Made by a program: the position numbers and the translations under genes. The notes below the pieces were generated by a model. It searched no databases. It saw only the letters and a list, made by a program, of their open reading frames with translations, and was not told the DNA's origin. Of a stretch of 52,484 nucleotides of DNA, positions 33,204 to 44,424 are shown in pieces; position 1 is the stretch's first letter; each line of letters starts with the position of its first letter. Source of the stretch: Acidimicrobiaceae bacterium (GTDB taxonomy: Bacteria > Actinomycetota > Acidimicrobiia > Acidimicrobiales > Palsa-688); the NCBI GenBank assembly GCA_003166025.1, contig PMWT01000173.1:13816-66299 (forward strand). Reading direction: 5' to 3'.

Positions 33204-33590
33204 GTGAACGGCGTAGGGTTGGCAACGGTGGAAAGTGAGGGTAGGGGCCGGCGGCAACCCACCCAGGGCCGCCGCGCTCGGAGCGCGGGCGAGCCCAAAA
33301 AGGTCAGTGCCTCGCTGGCCAGCGCTGCCTCCATCATGGGTGCCGATGGTGCCTTGGAGCTGGCGGAGCTGGCACGCCGATGGGCCGCCCTGGTGGGGGA
33401 CGACGTAGCCGCCCACTCGTGGCCGGTGTCTTTGAAGAACGGGGCCCTTGCCCTGGGTACCGACCACCATGCCTGGGCCAGCGAGCTGCGGCTGCTTTCC
33501 GGGGACCTTGTCGCCCGCCTGCGGGCCGCCGACATTGACATCGCTTCTCTGACGGTCCAGGTCAGCCCGTGGGAAGGTCGGGGCTGGTAG
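33204..33590 (+). CDS. DUF721 family protein (DciA-like)
   Basis: A protein of about 128 residues. After a basic disordered N-terminus, the conserved part is ALELAELARRWAALVGDDVAAHSWPVSLKNGALALGTDHHAWASELRLLSGDLVARLR, the DUF721/DciA fold. DciA proteins load or assist DnaB in bacteria lacking DnaC, which fits a gene between recF and gyrB and a cell with dnaB nearby. The start is unclear: GTG 33204, TTG 33219 and GTG 33228 are all in frame and none has a strong RBS. Confidence 0.85.
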   Translation: MNGVGLATVESEGRGRRQPTQGRRARSAGEPKKVSASLASAASIMGADGALELAELARRWAALVGDDVAAHSWPVSLKNGALALGTDHHAWASELRLLSGDLVARLRAADIDIASLTVQVSPWEGRGW

Positions 33591-33619
33591 ACTGGTTACC
33601 TGGTTGTTGGCGCGGGTGA

Positions 33620-35661
<2,042 letters not shown>

Positions 35662-35662
<1 letters not shown>

Positions 35663-38148
35663 TGACGGACATCCCTCTACCGGGAGCCGGCGGCACTGAT
35701 GGGAGTGACGGCGACGGAGGTGACGGCACCGTAACGGGTGTCGAGCCAGTCGAGATCAATGTGGAGATGGAGCGCTCCTTCTTGGAGTACGCCATGTCCG
35801 TAATAGTGTCACGGGCGCTGCCTGACGCCCGTGACGGCCTGAAACCGGTGCACCGCCGGATCCTGTACACGATGCACGTGCAGAACTACCGGGGCGACCG
35901 GCCGCACGTGAAGTGCGCCAAGGTCGTGGGCGAGACCATGGCCCGGTTCCATCCTCACGGGGACATGGCCATCTACGACGCACTTGTGCGGATGGCCCAG
36001 CCCTTCAGCCTGCGCGAACCCCTAATAGATTTTCACGGCAACTACGGATCTCCCGATTTCCCAGCTGCTGCGGCCCGTTACACGGAGTGCCGGTTAGCGC
36101 CGCTGGCTATGCAGATGCTCGAAAGCATCGACGAAGAGACCGTCGACATGGGGCGCAACTATCTCAACGAGGAAGACGAGCCCACCGTCCTTCCCGCCCG
36201 CTTCCCCAACCTTCTGGTCAATGGGAGCCAGGGCATCGCCGTCGGTATGGCGACCAACATCCCGCCCCACAACCTGGGCGAAGTTATCGACGCCACGATC
36301 TATCTCATCGACAACCCTGAAGCCAGCACCGAGGACCTGATGAGGTTTGTCAAGGGCCCGGATTTCCCTACCGGCGCACTGATCTTGGGCCGACAAGGAA
36401 TAATCGACGCTTATCGCACCGGGCGCGGTTCGGTCCGGATGCGGGCCCGAGCGACCATCGAGGAGACCCGCGGTGGTGAGCAGATCGTTGTGACCGAGCT
36501 GCCCTACCAGTCGAGCTCACGCGCTATCCAGGAACGCATCGCCGAACTGGTCAACAGCCGGGAACTGGAGGGCATCCGGGACATCCAGGACTTGTCGGCG
36601 GGCAACGACACGAAGATCGTCATCCCCCTCAAACGGGACGCCAACGCCAACGTTGTACTGAACAACTTGTTCAAGCTGACGCCGCTGCAGACGAGCTTCG
36701 GCGTCAACATGGTGGCCCTGGTGCATGGGGTCCCTCGGACGCTCACGCTGAAGTCCGCCCTCGAGGCGTACGTAGCCCACCAGGTCGACGTCGTGCGCCG
36801 GCGCAGCGAGTACCGCCTCCGGCGGGCTAGGGCGAGGGCCCACATCGTCGAAGGGCTCATCAAGGCCCTGGACATGATCGACGCCATCATCACCGCGATC
36901 CGCGAGTCGGACAGTCGGGCTGAGGCCAGGGACAAGCTGATGACGGCGCCCTTCGAGTTCTCGGACGTGCAGGCGGAGCACATCCTGGACATGCAACTGG
37001 CGCGCCTGACCCGGCTGGGCCGGGCCGACCTGGAAGAAGAGATGGCCAAACTTCGCCAGACCATCGGTGAGCTCGAGGCTCTATTGAGCGACCAGGTCCT
37101 CATGAACGGCGTGATCAAGTCCGAGCTGGCCGAGATCAAAGAGCGTTTTGCTACGCCCCGCTTGGCGCAGGTCATCATCGACCCGGGCGAAATGGCGCCC
37201 GAAGACCTCATTGAGGACGGCGAGCTCGTGATCACCATGAGCCGGGCGGGCTACATAAAGGCGGTCCCGGCCTCGACTTACCGGACCCAGGGCCGGGGGA
37301 CACGCGGCATGCGGGGCACAAACCTGCGCGAGGCCGACATCGTGGCGAAGGTCATCTATACGACCGCCCACGCCTACCTGCTCTTTTTTTCCAATCTGGG
37401 ACGGGTCTACCGGTTGCGAGCGTACGAGGTGCCGCTGCAGGAGCGGACCTCTCGGGGCACGGCCATCGTCAACCTGCTCCCCCTCGACCCCGGCGAGCGG
37501 ATCCAGGCCCTCATCGACACACGCGAGTTCCACTCGGACAGGTACCTTGTCTTTGTCACCAAGCAGGGGCAGGTCAAAAAGACGGCCTTTGCCGAGTACG
37601 ACCGCAGCCGACGCGACGGTCTTATAGCGCTCAACCTGCGTGAGGGCGATGAGCTGGTGTCGGTGATCGTTACGACCGGGCAGGACGACATATTCATGGT
37701 TAGCCGAGCAGGGATGACGATCCGGTTCTCAGAGACCGACGTCCGGGCTATGGGCCGCGACGCCGCCGGTGTCAGGGGCATGGCCATGCGTGCCGGCGAC
37801 GAGGTGGTGGCCGCCGATATCGCCCGCGACGAGACCAGTATCCTTATGGTGACGAGCGCCGGTTATGGCAAACGCACCCAACTTCACCATTTCAACCGCC
37901 AAGGGCGGGGTGGCCTGGGCGTTCGCGGGATCAAGCTGACGACCAAGAGAGGCGGCGTGGTGTCGGCCTTCACCGTCGGGCTTGACGACGAGATCCTCGT
38001 GATCTCCTCGTCTGGGGTTGTCGTCCGCCTGGCCGCCCGCGAGATATCGAGCCAGGGCCGGGACGCTACCGGTGTCAGGGTGGTGAGCGTCGACCCGGGC
38101 CAGGAGGTTGCTTCCGTAGCCCCGGTCCTCGCCGTAGAGGAAGACTGA
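35662..38148 (+). CDS. gyrA: DNA gyrase subunit A
   Basis: An 828-residue cleavage-reunion subunit. [31 protein letters not shown], then [19 protein letters not shown], catalytic Tyr at about 140 in [14 protein letters not shown], and [13 protein letters not shown]. The C-terminal beta-pinwheel starts near [20 protein letters not shown], a GyrA-box-like segment. The quinolone-determining position equal to E. coli Ser83 is Met102, and the usual DGQGNFGS segment reads DFHGNYGS. The N-terminal 30 residues are Gly/Asp-rich. It is coupled to gyrB and to the downstream DUF3566 gene. Confidence 0.97.
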
Positions 38149-38864
38149 TGGCCGATCCCGCGCCTCGGCAGCCGGGCCGGCCCATCACGGGTAGACAGCC
38201 GCCGGTAGGCCCGGGTAGGCCGACCGCGCCCCCGCCGCCCGGCTGGGGACAACCCCAGCCCGCGGGCATGCCCCGTTATGCGGGCGCACCGGGAAGCGGG
38301 AGCTACTACCCCCCCGGCCAAACCGGTGCGCCCCCGCCGGGCCGCTCAGGGCGGGGCCGTCCGGGAGAAACGACTCAGGCCGTCGGCCTGCAGCGGCCGC
38401 GGCCCCCAGCCGGGCCCATGGCGCCGCCGGGCTCGACGGCCCCGGCTCGGCGCACGCCCTACGGTCCGCCGGTACCGGTAGAGGGCAACGGCAAGCCTCA
38501 GAGCGCTCGAGTCCCTGTCAGACGTCAAGTTGTAAGGCGTGTGAGCGTCTGGAGCGTTCTCAAGGTCTCCCTCATCTTCTATCTCCTCGTTCTCGCCGTC
38601 CTTGTGATCGCCGGTGTCGCCCTCTGGAACGTCGCCAGCGACTTCGGAGTGATCAACAGCCTGGACAAGCTGGTGCGGTCACTGTTCGCTCTAACCTCGT
38701 TTACGCTTCGTCCCCTGACCGCTCTGGCCTGGGGGACGGCTGTGGGTGGCGGGCTCTGCTTCCTCGGCGTCCTGGTCAACGTCGTGGTCGCGCTGCTCTA
38801 CAACCTGATCAGTGACGTGGTGGGCGGCGTCAGGGTCACCTTGACGGCGGATAAGGACGCATGA
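38148..38864 (+). CDS. DUF3566 family membrane protein
   Basis: A 238-residue protein starting on the last base of the gyrA stop (TGATGG). The first 125 residues are Pro/Gly/Arg-rich and disordered. The conserved part follows: RRVSVWSVLKVSLIFYLLVLAVLVIAGVALWNVASDFGVINSLDKLV, then a second hydrophobic segment (LTALAWGTAVGGGLCFLGVLVNVVVALLYNLISDVVGGVRVTL). DUF3566 proteins sit after gyrA throughout actinobacteria; the function is unknown. Confidence 0.9.
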   Translation: MADPAPRQPGRPITGRQPPVGPGRPTAPPPPGWGQPQPAGMPRYAGAPGSGSYYPPGQTGAPPPGRSGRGRPGETTQAVGLQRPRPPAGPMAPPGSTAPARRTPYGPPVPVEGNGKPQSARVPVRRQVVRRVSVWSVLKVSLIFYLLVLAVLVIAGVALWNVASDFGVINSLDKLVRSLFALTSFTLRPLTALAWGTAVGGGLCFLGVLVNVVVALLYNLISDVVGGVRVTLTADKDA

Positions 38865-38932
38865 GTATCGGGCTGCGCCCCACGTCCCGGCCTGCGGAGC
38901 CGTCCTCATGGTGGCGCCCGGCGGCAATGAAG

Positions 38933-38961
38933 TTGGCCTAGACGGGGCCGCCCGGTACGCT
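38933..38961 (+). promoter_or_regulatory. Probable tRNA-Ile promoter
   Basis: TTGGCC (38933-38938) and TACGCT (38956-38961) are separated by 17 bp, with the predicted start near 38968, about 23 nt before the mature tRNA 5' end. Confidence 0.5.
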
Positions 38962-38990
38962 TGTGGCGCCGGTCGGCCAGCCGGTGCTTA

Positions 38991-39064
38991 GGGGCTATAG
39001 CTCAGCCGGTTAGAGCGCAGCACTGATAATGCTGAGGTCCTCAGTTCGATTCTGAGTAGCCCCA
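38991..39064 (+). tRNA. ileT: tRNA-Ile (GAT anticodon)
   Basis: A complete cloverleaf: acceptor GGGGCTA with TAGCCCC, D arm GCTC/GAGC, anticodon stem CAGCA/TGCTG with loop CTGATAA (anticodon GAT), T arm CTCAG-TTCGATT-CTGAG and discriminator A. CCA is not encoded (CTA follows), so the CCA enzyme must add it. Position after gyrA and DUF3566 is typical; the tRNA-Ala often found next is absent here. Confidence 0.97.
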
Positions 39065-39492
39065 CTACAACGAAAGCCCACGGTTCAGCGCAGTCGGCCG
39101 GGAACAGACGATCGTTCGACCAAACCGGCAGGAGGAGAGATGCAGGTCAGGGCTGATATGGGCGACTCGAGGGTGTCTCTTAGCGACCGGATTTCAGCCG
39201 CCGGTGTTGACCGCTGAGGTGAGCCACTGGCTCTGGGCCATCGGGGCCAGGACTACGAGCTCCGATCGTGTTTGCCTCGTGCTGGCGCCCCAGAGGTCTT
39301 CGGGGGACGTCGTGGCGCCGGAGCTGCATGATTTGCTCGGAGCACGGACGGTACTTCGCTGAACGACCAGGGAGCAGCCAACGATCAACTTGGGCGACCG
39401 GGTCTGATGCCGGTACCCTGCCCGCAGTCATCGAGGGCCTTGTCGAACGTTTCCGGGGTGTCCCAGAGGGCGTTGTCCTGGTCGGCTGACTG
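39065..39492. other. Region after tRNA-Ile with no intact gene
   Basis: About 430 bp with no convincing intact gene. It contains a strong RBS and ATG leading into a frame that is closed after 25 codons (see the possible pseudogene at 39140). The edge of a tRNA is a frequent insertion point, but I see no direct repeat of the tRNA 3' end nearby and no integrase. Confidence 0.4.
39140..39362 (+). pseudogene. Possible frameshifted small gene
   Basis: GGAGGAGAG directly precedes ATG 39140, which reads MQVRADMGDSRVSLSDRISAAGVDR and stops at 39215-39217. Another frame then continues as LTAEVSHWLWAIGARTT... through LVLAPQRSSGDVVAPELHDLLGARTVLR, ending at 39362. Together they would give about 73 residues if one frameshift were undone. 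The family is not recognised. It could equally be a short leader peptide plus noise. Confidence 0.3.
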
Positions 39493-40269
39493 TTAGGTGT
39501 GTTTCGTGATAGTGATGGTGGCGTCCTCGTCGATATCGACAGAGCATTGGGGGTGGTACTGGTCCACGCACTTGCCGCCTATGTGGCTCTCTAAGGGGAT
39601 CTGGATGGGGGCCCCCGATTGTGCAAGTTGCGAAATATCAGACGGCGAAACAAAGTCCCAGGATCCACTGAAGAGCTTTGGGATACTTTCCTTCTCCTCG
39701 CCGAGCAGCACAGCCAACGCCATTCGATTACTACTGGCGACGGTACATACCCCAGCCGTCCCCGTAATGTTTTGGGCGTAGAAGTCGTCCCCTGTAGCGT
39801 CGATTTGGCCGATCTTGATACCGCCCTGGTTGTTTTCTATGACATCGATCTCCGGCGGCGTCCCGTCGGGGACGCTTGGGATAATGTTGTCAGAAGTGCA
39901 GTGGACGTGAGCCGCCGGGGCGCCTTTGCAGCCAGGGGAGTTGCCGGTGTAGCTCCAAGTGTGCTCTGACCCCTCAACCGCTACGCCGGACTGTTTGAAG
40001 GCAGAATGCCCGCCGCTAATGGCCACGGCCATGCCTTCGTCGTAGGTGGTCTTCCAGGACACATGCCCAGTCTCGTTCTCATTGGTGTTCGTGCCCGTGC
40101 ATACCCAGGGAGCCTCGTCCAACAAAGTGAAGTCGGCCTTGCCCTCGAACTCGAAACTGAGATCGACCTTGGCCCCCGTCGACGTCGCGCTCGCGGGGCC
40201 CACGTCGAGACCGGGCTGTGAGACCGTGGCCGCTAGGAGCGCAACCAACGCGAACCAACGCTGGCTCAT
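39493..40269 (-). CDS. Secreted protein of unknown function
   Basis: A 258-residue protein. A signal peptide (MSQRWFALVALLAATVSQPG, probable cleavage near ASATS at about 28) leads to a mature domain rich in Gly, Ser and acidic residues with six Cys (WVCTG, GCKGA, HCTSD, VCTVA, KCVDQ, QCSVD), an even number consistent with disulfides outside the cell. I recognise no family. Predicted beta content is high (repeated short hydrophobic strands). It lies alone between a region with no intact gene and the M20 peptidase, downstream of the tRNA, and may be lineage-specific. Confidence 0.75.
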   Translation of the reverse strand: MSQRWFALVALLAATVSQPGLDVGPASATSTGAKVDLSFEFEGKADFTLLDEAPWVCTGTNTNENETGHVSWKTTYDEGMAVAISGGHSAFKQSGVAVEGSEHTWSYTGNSPGCKGAPAAHVHCTSDNIIPSVPDGTPPEIDVIENNQGGIKIGQIDATGDDFYAQNITGTAGVCTVASSNRMALAVLLGEEKESIPKLFSGSWDFVSPSDISQLAQSGAPIQIPLESHIGGKCVDQYHPQCSVDIDEDATITITKHT

Positions 40270-40376
40270 GGCGGAGAGGTTACATCAGGGAGGGCCACGA
40301 GCCCCTCACCCGCCCGCTTGGGGGCTTGACGCCCGCTCGTGCATCAACGGCCCGGAAAGCCTCGAGCGTAGGATGT

Positions 40377-41726
40377 CTAGCCCAGGAAGTCACGGACCAG
40401 GTCGGCCCACATGTGCGTGCTGAGCCCGACTGAGGCAATGTCGACCCGCTCGTCGTTGCCATGGAACCTCGTGTTGAAGTCGTCCAGCGAGAGCTCGTCG
40501 CTGAACAACCCGAACCCGTATGCCACCGACCCCCGGGCCCGGAAGAAACGCGCGTCGGTGCCTCCCGTGGTCGTCCAAGGGACGAGGGACGCTCCTGGTC
40601 GATAGGCCCGGCCCACTCTCGTTATCGAGTCGCCCAACGGCGTAGCCAAATGGCTCTCACTGGCCTCGGACTCACGGTAGGGGGACCAGCTGACCGTGGG
40701 CCACAGGTCACCCAGTGCTTCCGCCAAACAGTGCTCGACGTCCGTCCTGTTTTGACCGGCCAGGGTGCGGATGTCAACGTCGATGTCTACGGTGTCGGGG
40801 ATGATGTTGGTCTTCTCCCCTCCGTGCACGACGTTAGGCGACATCGTTAGATGGGTGCAGGCGTGGGCGAAAGCGGCCGTTCTGGCGTCGCTCAGGGCAC
40901 CACACGTCTCGTCCACGCGGCCCGGGTCGATCAAGCCGGCTCGTGCCTCGACGGGCACATCGAGCAGTTCCACCATCTGCCGCCAGGTGTCGCTCACCCG
41001 TGCCGGAGGCTGGTAGGCAGCCAGGCGCCCGATCACCTCGGCGGCCTTGATAAGCGCGTTGTCGCCGCCGAAGGGCATTGACCCATGGCCAGGGGTACCT
41101 TTGACCGTCAGTTTGCCCCAGCTCAGGCCTTTCTCACCGGTGGCAATAAGCAGCTTCGGCCCGTCCGGGCCGGGCCGGGACAGCCCGCCTGACTCAGTGA
41201 CCACGTAACTGGCCCCGACCAGGTCGTAGTGGTGGTCCACCAGCCATTCAGCACCGTACTGGCCGCCGGCCTCCTCATCAGCCACGGCAACGTACACCAA
41301 AGTGCCTCGCGGGCGAAAACCCTCGCTGAGCAGGTGGCGGACAGCTACGGCCATGCTTGCGGTCAGATTGAGCATGTCGACCGCCCCCCGGCCCCACATT
41401 TCGCCGTCGACCACCTCCCCGCCGAAGGGGTCCCTGCTCCAGGTGCTCGGGTTGACAGGCACTACATCTGTATGCCCGATCAGGCACAGGCTCGGGGCGT
41501 CCGGGTCGGTGCCATCCAGCCGCAAGACCAGCGAGCCCCGGTTAGGGAGGGGGGCGAGGAGATCCATGTCGGGACCTCCGGGCACGGACAAGTAGTCCCG
41601 GATGTCCTCTGCGCTGCGCGTCTCGTTCCCCGACCCAGGAGTACCGTCGTTCACGCAGCGGTTGCGGACCAGCCTCTGTAAGAGCTCGACCGCTTCGTCC
41701 CGAAGACGCTCGTCGAGGGTGATCAC
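40377..41726 (-). CDS. M20 family metallopeptidase (ArgE/DapE/CPG2-like)
   Basis: A protein of about 449 residues. SLCLIGHTDVVPVNPSTWSRDPFGGEVVDGEMWGRGAVDMLNLTASMAV carries the metal ligands (GHTD; GRGAVDM). VYVAVADEEAGGQYGAEWLV holds the catalytic Glu pair, and VTESGG, GTPGHGSMPFGGDNALIKAAEV (dimerisation-domain HGS) and the C-terminal TGGTDARFFRARG and FHGNDERVD complete the site. Such enzymes cleave dipeptides or N-acyl amino acids using two metal ions. GTG 41726 is preferred, although a TTG at 41759 adds 11 residues. The substrate is not evident. Confidence 0.92.
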   Translation of the reverse strand: MITLDERLRDEAVELLQRLVRNRCVNDGTPGSGNETRSAEDIRDYLSVPGGPDMDLLAPLPNRGSLVLRLDGTDPDAPSLCLIGHTDVVPVNPSTWSRDPFGGEVVDGEMWGRGAVDMLNLTASMAVAVRHLLSEGFRPRGTLVYVAVADEEAGGQYGAEWLVDHHYDLVGASYVVTESGGLSRPGPDGPKLLIATGEKGLSWGKLTVKGTPGHGSMPFGGDNALIKAAEVIGRLAAYQPPARVSDTWRQMVELLDVPVEARAGLIDPGRVDETCGALSDARTAAFAHACTHLTMSPNVVHGGEKTNIIPDTVDIDVDIRTLAGQNRTDVEHCLAEALGDLWPTVSWSPYRESEASESHLATPLGDSITRVGRAYRPGASLVPWTTTGGTDARFFRARGSVAYGFGLFSDELSLDDFNTRFHGNDERVDIASVGLSTHMWADLVRDFLG

Positions 41727-41759
41727 GGCTGTCCCCAGGTTTGGTCGCTCAGCTGACAA

Positions 41760-42076
41760 ATCTCTACTGGCACGGGCTCGATGGCCTGGGCGGCAGTGTT
41801 CTCCATGTCGTCAGCCTAACTACCGCCAGCGGGCACTGGCAGGGGCCCGAGGTCAGCGAGAACTGCCTCTTGCTATACCGACCGGTGACCACTATGGAAC
41901 GGGCTCCCAAATGCCGCCGAGCGCGCTGCTCCGAGAGCACGAGCAGGTGGGACGCCTCGGTAGTGGAGCCGACGCAAGCTTCGTAGCCAGCCCTAACGCC
42001 CCTCGTTTGGCAAATCTAACGTTAACGTCAAGAAGCGATTACTATGGCGGCCAAGCCAAGGAGGAGGAGCGGCGTA
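41760..42076. other. Divergent region between M20 peptidase and MFS exporter
   Basis: A region of about 300 bp with no gene recognised. It contains the palindrome ACGTTAACGT (42019-42028), a candidate regulator site. Promoters for both directions should be here; none is clear. Confidence 0.4.
42019..42028. promoter_or_regulatory. Palindrome upstream of the MFS-MerR operon
   Basis: ACGTTAACGT is a perfect 10-bp palindrome about 49 bp before the MFS start. It could be an operator for the MerR regulator encoded in the same operon; the flanking -35/-10 spacing cannot be fixed. Confidence 0.3.
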
Positions 42077-43876
42077 ATGACGGGTGCCATGGTTGGTAAG
42101 GACAGTCCCCAGACGGGCCAGGGAGTAGACCGCCACTACAAGTGGATCGCCCTGTCCAACACGACGCTGGGCGTGCTGATGGTCACCATCAACCAGTCCA
42201 TCTTGTTGATCTCGCTGCCCGACATCTTCCGGGGCATCAAGCTCAACCCGCTGACCCCGTCGAACACGTCCTATTTCCTCTGGGTCTTCATGGGCTTCAC
42301 GCTCGTTACGGCGGTGCTGGTGGTGAGCCTGGGCCGGGTGGGCGACATTTACGGTCGGGTCAAGATGTACAACCTCGGCTTCGCCGTCTTCACGGTGTTC
42401 TCGGTGCTCCTGTCGGTGACCTGGCTCACCGGTGCGGCCGGGGCCATATGGATCATCGCCATGAGGGTTTTCCAGGGCGTCGGGGGGGCGTTCCTGTTCG
42501 CCAACTCGAGCGCCATCCTCACCGATGCCTTCCCCGTGAACGAGCGGGGCAAGGCCATGGGCATCAACGGCGTGGCCGCCATCAGTGGTTCGTTCCTGGG
42601 CCTGGTCCTAGGCGGGGTGCTGGCCCCGCTGCAATGGCACCTGGTCTTCCTCGTCTCTGTGCCCTTCGGGCTGTTCGGCACGGTATGGGCATACCTCAAG
42701 CTGAAGGACAACGGGGCCCGCGTCCATTCCAAGATCGACTGGACAGGTAACGCGGCCTTTGCGGTGGGCCTGGTCGCGCTCTTGACCGGGATCGTATACT
42801 CCCTCCTGCCTTATGGTGGCCACCCGACGGGGTGGACCAACCCGTGGGTATTGGCCGGCGTCTTCGGCGGTCTGGCCATCCTCGTGGCGTTCGTCGTCAT
42901 CGAGACGCGCGTCGCCGAACCGATGTTCCGGCTCAACCTGTTCAAGATCCGGGCCTTCACCGCCGGCAACATCTCGGCCCTGCTCGGTGCGCTGGGCCGT
43001 GGCGGCCTGCAGCTGATGTTGATCATCTGGTTGCAGGGGATCTGGTTGCCCCAGCACGGTTACAGCTTCAGTCAGACCCCTCTGTGGGCCGGGATATCCA
43101 TGGTGCCGCTGACCGTCGGTTTCCTTGTCATGGGACCGGTGTCCGGCATCCTGTCCGACCGCCTCGGTGCCCGTGGTCTGGCGACGACCGGCCTGGCCAT
43201 CAGCGGAGCGACGTTCCTTCTGCTCGAACTGCTGCCTATGAACTTCAGCTACATCTGGTTCGCCCTGCTCATCTTCGCCTTCGCTTTGGGCATGGGCCTT
43301 TTCTTCTCGCCCAACCAAGCGTCGGTGATGAACAGCTTGCCCTCCGACCAGCGCGGTGCCGGCGCCGGGATGCTCAACACCTTCCAAAACTCGGCGACCG
43401 TGCTGTCGATGGGGCTGTTCTTCACCATCGTGACCCTGGGGCTGGCGGCTAGCCTGCCATCGCACCTTTTCCACGGCTTGACGGCAGCGGGCGTGGCCGC
43501 TGGCCCGGCCCGCCAAGTGGCCAACGAGCCGCCCATCGGGAGTCTGTTCTCGGCCTTTCTCGGCTACAACCCGGTACAGCAACTTCTTGGGCCTACCGGC
43601 GCTCTCTCGCACATGAGCGCTAGCCAGGTCGCGTACATCACCGGACGTTCCTTCTTCCCCAGGCTCATCGAGGCCTCCTTCGCCCACGGCCTGCACCTGG
43701 CGTTCGACTTCGCCGCCGGGGCCACCTTCGTCGCCGTAGCCGCCAGCGCGCTGCGCGGGGGCCGCTACGTCCACCAAACGGCGCCGTTGCGTGAGGAACT
43801 GGCCGAAGGGGCGGCCGAGAGCGCCGCCGCCACCGGCGTCAACGAGGGCTCACGCCTGGGGGTCGTGGTCCGGTGA
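42077..43876 (+). CDS. DHA2-type MFS transporter (14-TM drug exporter family)
   Basis: A protein of about 599 residues. KWIALSNTTLGVLMVTINQSILLISLPDIF is the first helix; VSLGRVGDIYGRVKMYNLGF is the MFS loop 2-3 motif A (GRxGDxYGRxxM). LAPLQWHLVFLVSVPFGLFGTVWA resembles motif C. About 14 hydrophobic segments are visible. Such carriers export drugs by proton antiport. A run of AAGGAGGAGGAG (42058-42069) sits 7 nt before ATG 42077, making this a better start than ATG 42044. The 3' end overlaps the MerR gene by 4 bp (GTGA). Confidence 0.93.
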   Translation: MTGAMVGKDSPQTGQGVDRHYKWIALSNTTLGVLMVTINQSILLISLPDIFRGIKLNPLTPSNTSYFLWVFMGFTLVTAVLVVSLGRVGDIYGRVKMYNLGFAVFTVFSVLLSVTWLTGAAGAIWIIAMRVFQGVGGAFLFANSSAILTDAFPVNERGKAMGINGVAAISGSFLGLVLGGVLAPLQWHLVFLVSVPFGLFGTVWAYLKLKDNGARVHSKIDWTGNAAFAVGLVALLTGIVYSLLPYGGHPTGWTNPWVLAGVFGGLAILVAFVVIETRVAEPMFRLNLFKIRAFTAGNISALLGALGRGGLQLMLIIWLQGIWLPQHGYSFSQTPLWAGISMVPLTVGFLVMGPVSGILSDRLGARGLATTGLAISGATFLLLELLPMNFSYIWFALLIFAFALGMGLFFSPNQASVMNSLPSDQRGAGAGMLNTFQNSATVLSMGLFFTIVTLGLAASLPSHLFHGLTAAGVAAGPARQVANEPPIGSLFSAFLGYNPVQQLLGPTGALSHMSASQVAYITGRSFFPRLIEASFAHGLHLAFDFAAGATFVAVAASALRGGRYVHQTAPLREELAEGAAESAAATGVNEGSRLGVVVR

Positions 43877-44424
43877 GCACGCCGGCCCGAGAGCTGAAGC
43901 AAGAGGAGGAACAGCCGGGGACCAGTCCCCCTAGCGACCTGGTGAGCATCGGCGCGGCGGCTGTGGCTTTGGGCGTCTCCGAGCGGGCGCTGCGTTATTA
44001 CCAGCAGCTCGGCCTCATCAGCTGCGGTCGTACGCCCGGCGGCACCCGCCGCTATTCCGAGGCAGACCTGGCCCGGGTCGCCCGCATCCGCGAGCTCCAG
44101 TCCCTTCTCGGGCTCGAACTGGACGAGATCGCCATCGTCCTGGCGAACGACGACCGCCTGGCCGAGATCCGACAGGCCTACCACGACGAGCGCACCGGAG
44201 AAGCCGAACGCCTGGAGTTGGCCCGGGAGTGCCTGGCCCTGCTGGAGCACCTTAGGGTCATCGTCCGGACCAAGCAGGCTGCGATGGGCAAGTTCCTGGC
44301 CGACCTGGACCAACGCATAGCCCACACCCAGGACGTGCTGAAGGGGCAGCCCAGGGCAGCTAGTCGTCCTGAACGGTCATCACCTAAACCTTCGGTCGCA
44401 CCAACCAGGCCACGGCCGCACTGA
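43873..44424 (+). CDS. MerR family transcriptional regulator
   Basis: A 183-residue regulator. VSIGAAAVALGVSERALRYYQQLGLISCGRTPGGTRRYSEADLARVARIRELQSLLGLELDEIAIVL is a standard MerR winged helix-turn-helix plus linker. A coiled-coil helix (about residues 105-160) and a disordered tail follow. It lacks a Cys-rich metal-binding loop, so it is more like drug-sensing members. It overlaps the MFS gene start-to-stop (GTGA) and so probably controls that exporter. Its last 41 bp overlap the 3' end of the convergent alpha-galactosidase gene. Confidence 0.92.
   Translation: MSTPARELKQEEEQPGTSPPSDLVSIGAAAVALGVSERALRYYQQLGLISCGRTPGGTRRYSEADLARVARIRELQSLLGLELDEIAIVLANDDRLAEIRQAYHDERTGEAERLELARECLALLEHLRVIVRTKQAAMGKFLADLDQRIAHTQDVLKGQPRAASRPERSSPKPSVAPTRPRPH

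Noticed and set aside
42608..43777. 389-codon minus-strand frame opposite the MFS gene
   Set aside because: Composition is His/Gln/Gly/Arg-rich as expected from antisense of a membrane protein; no family features.
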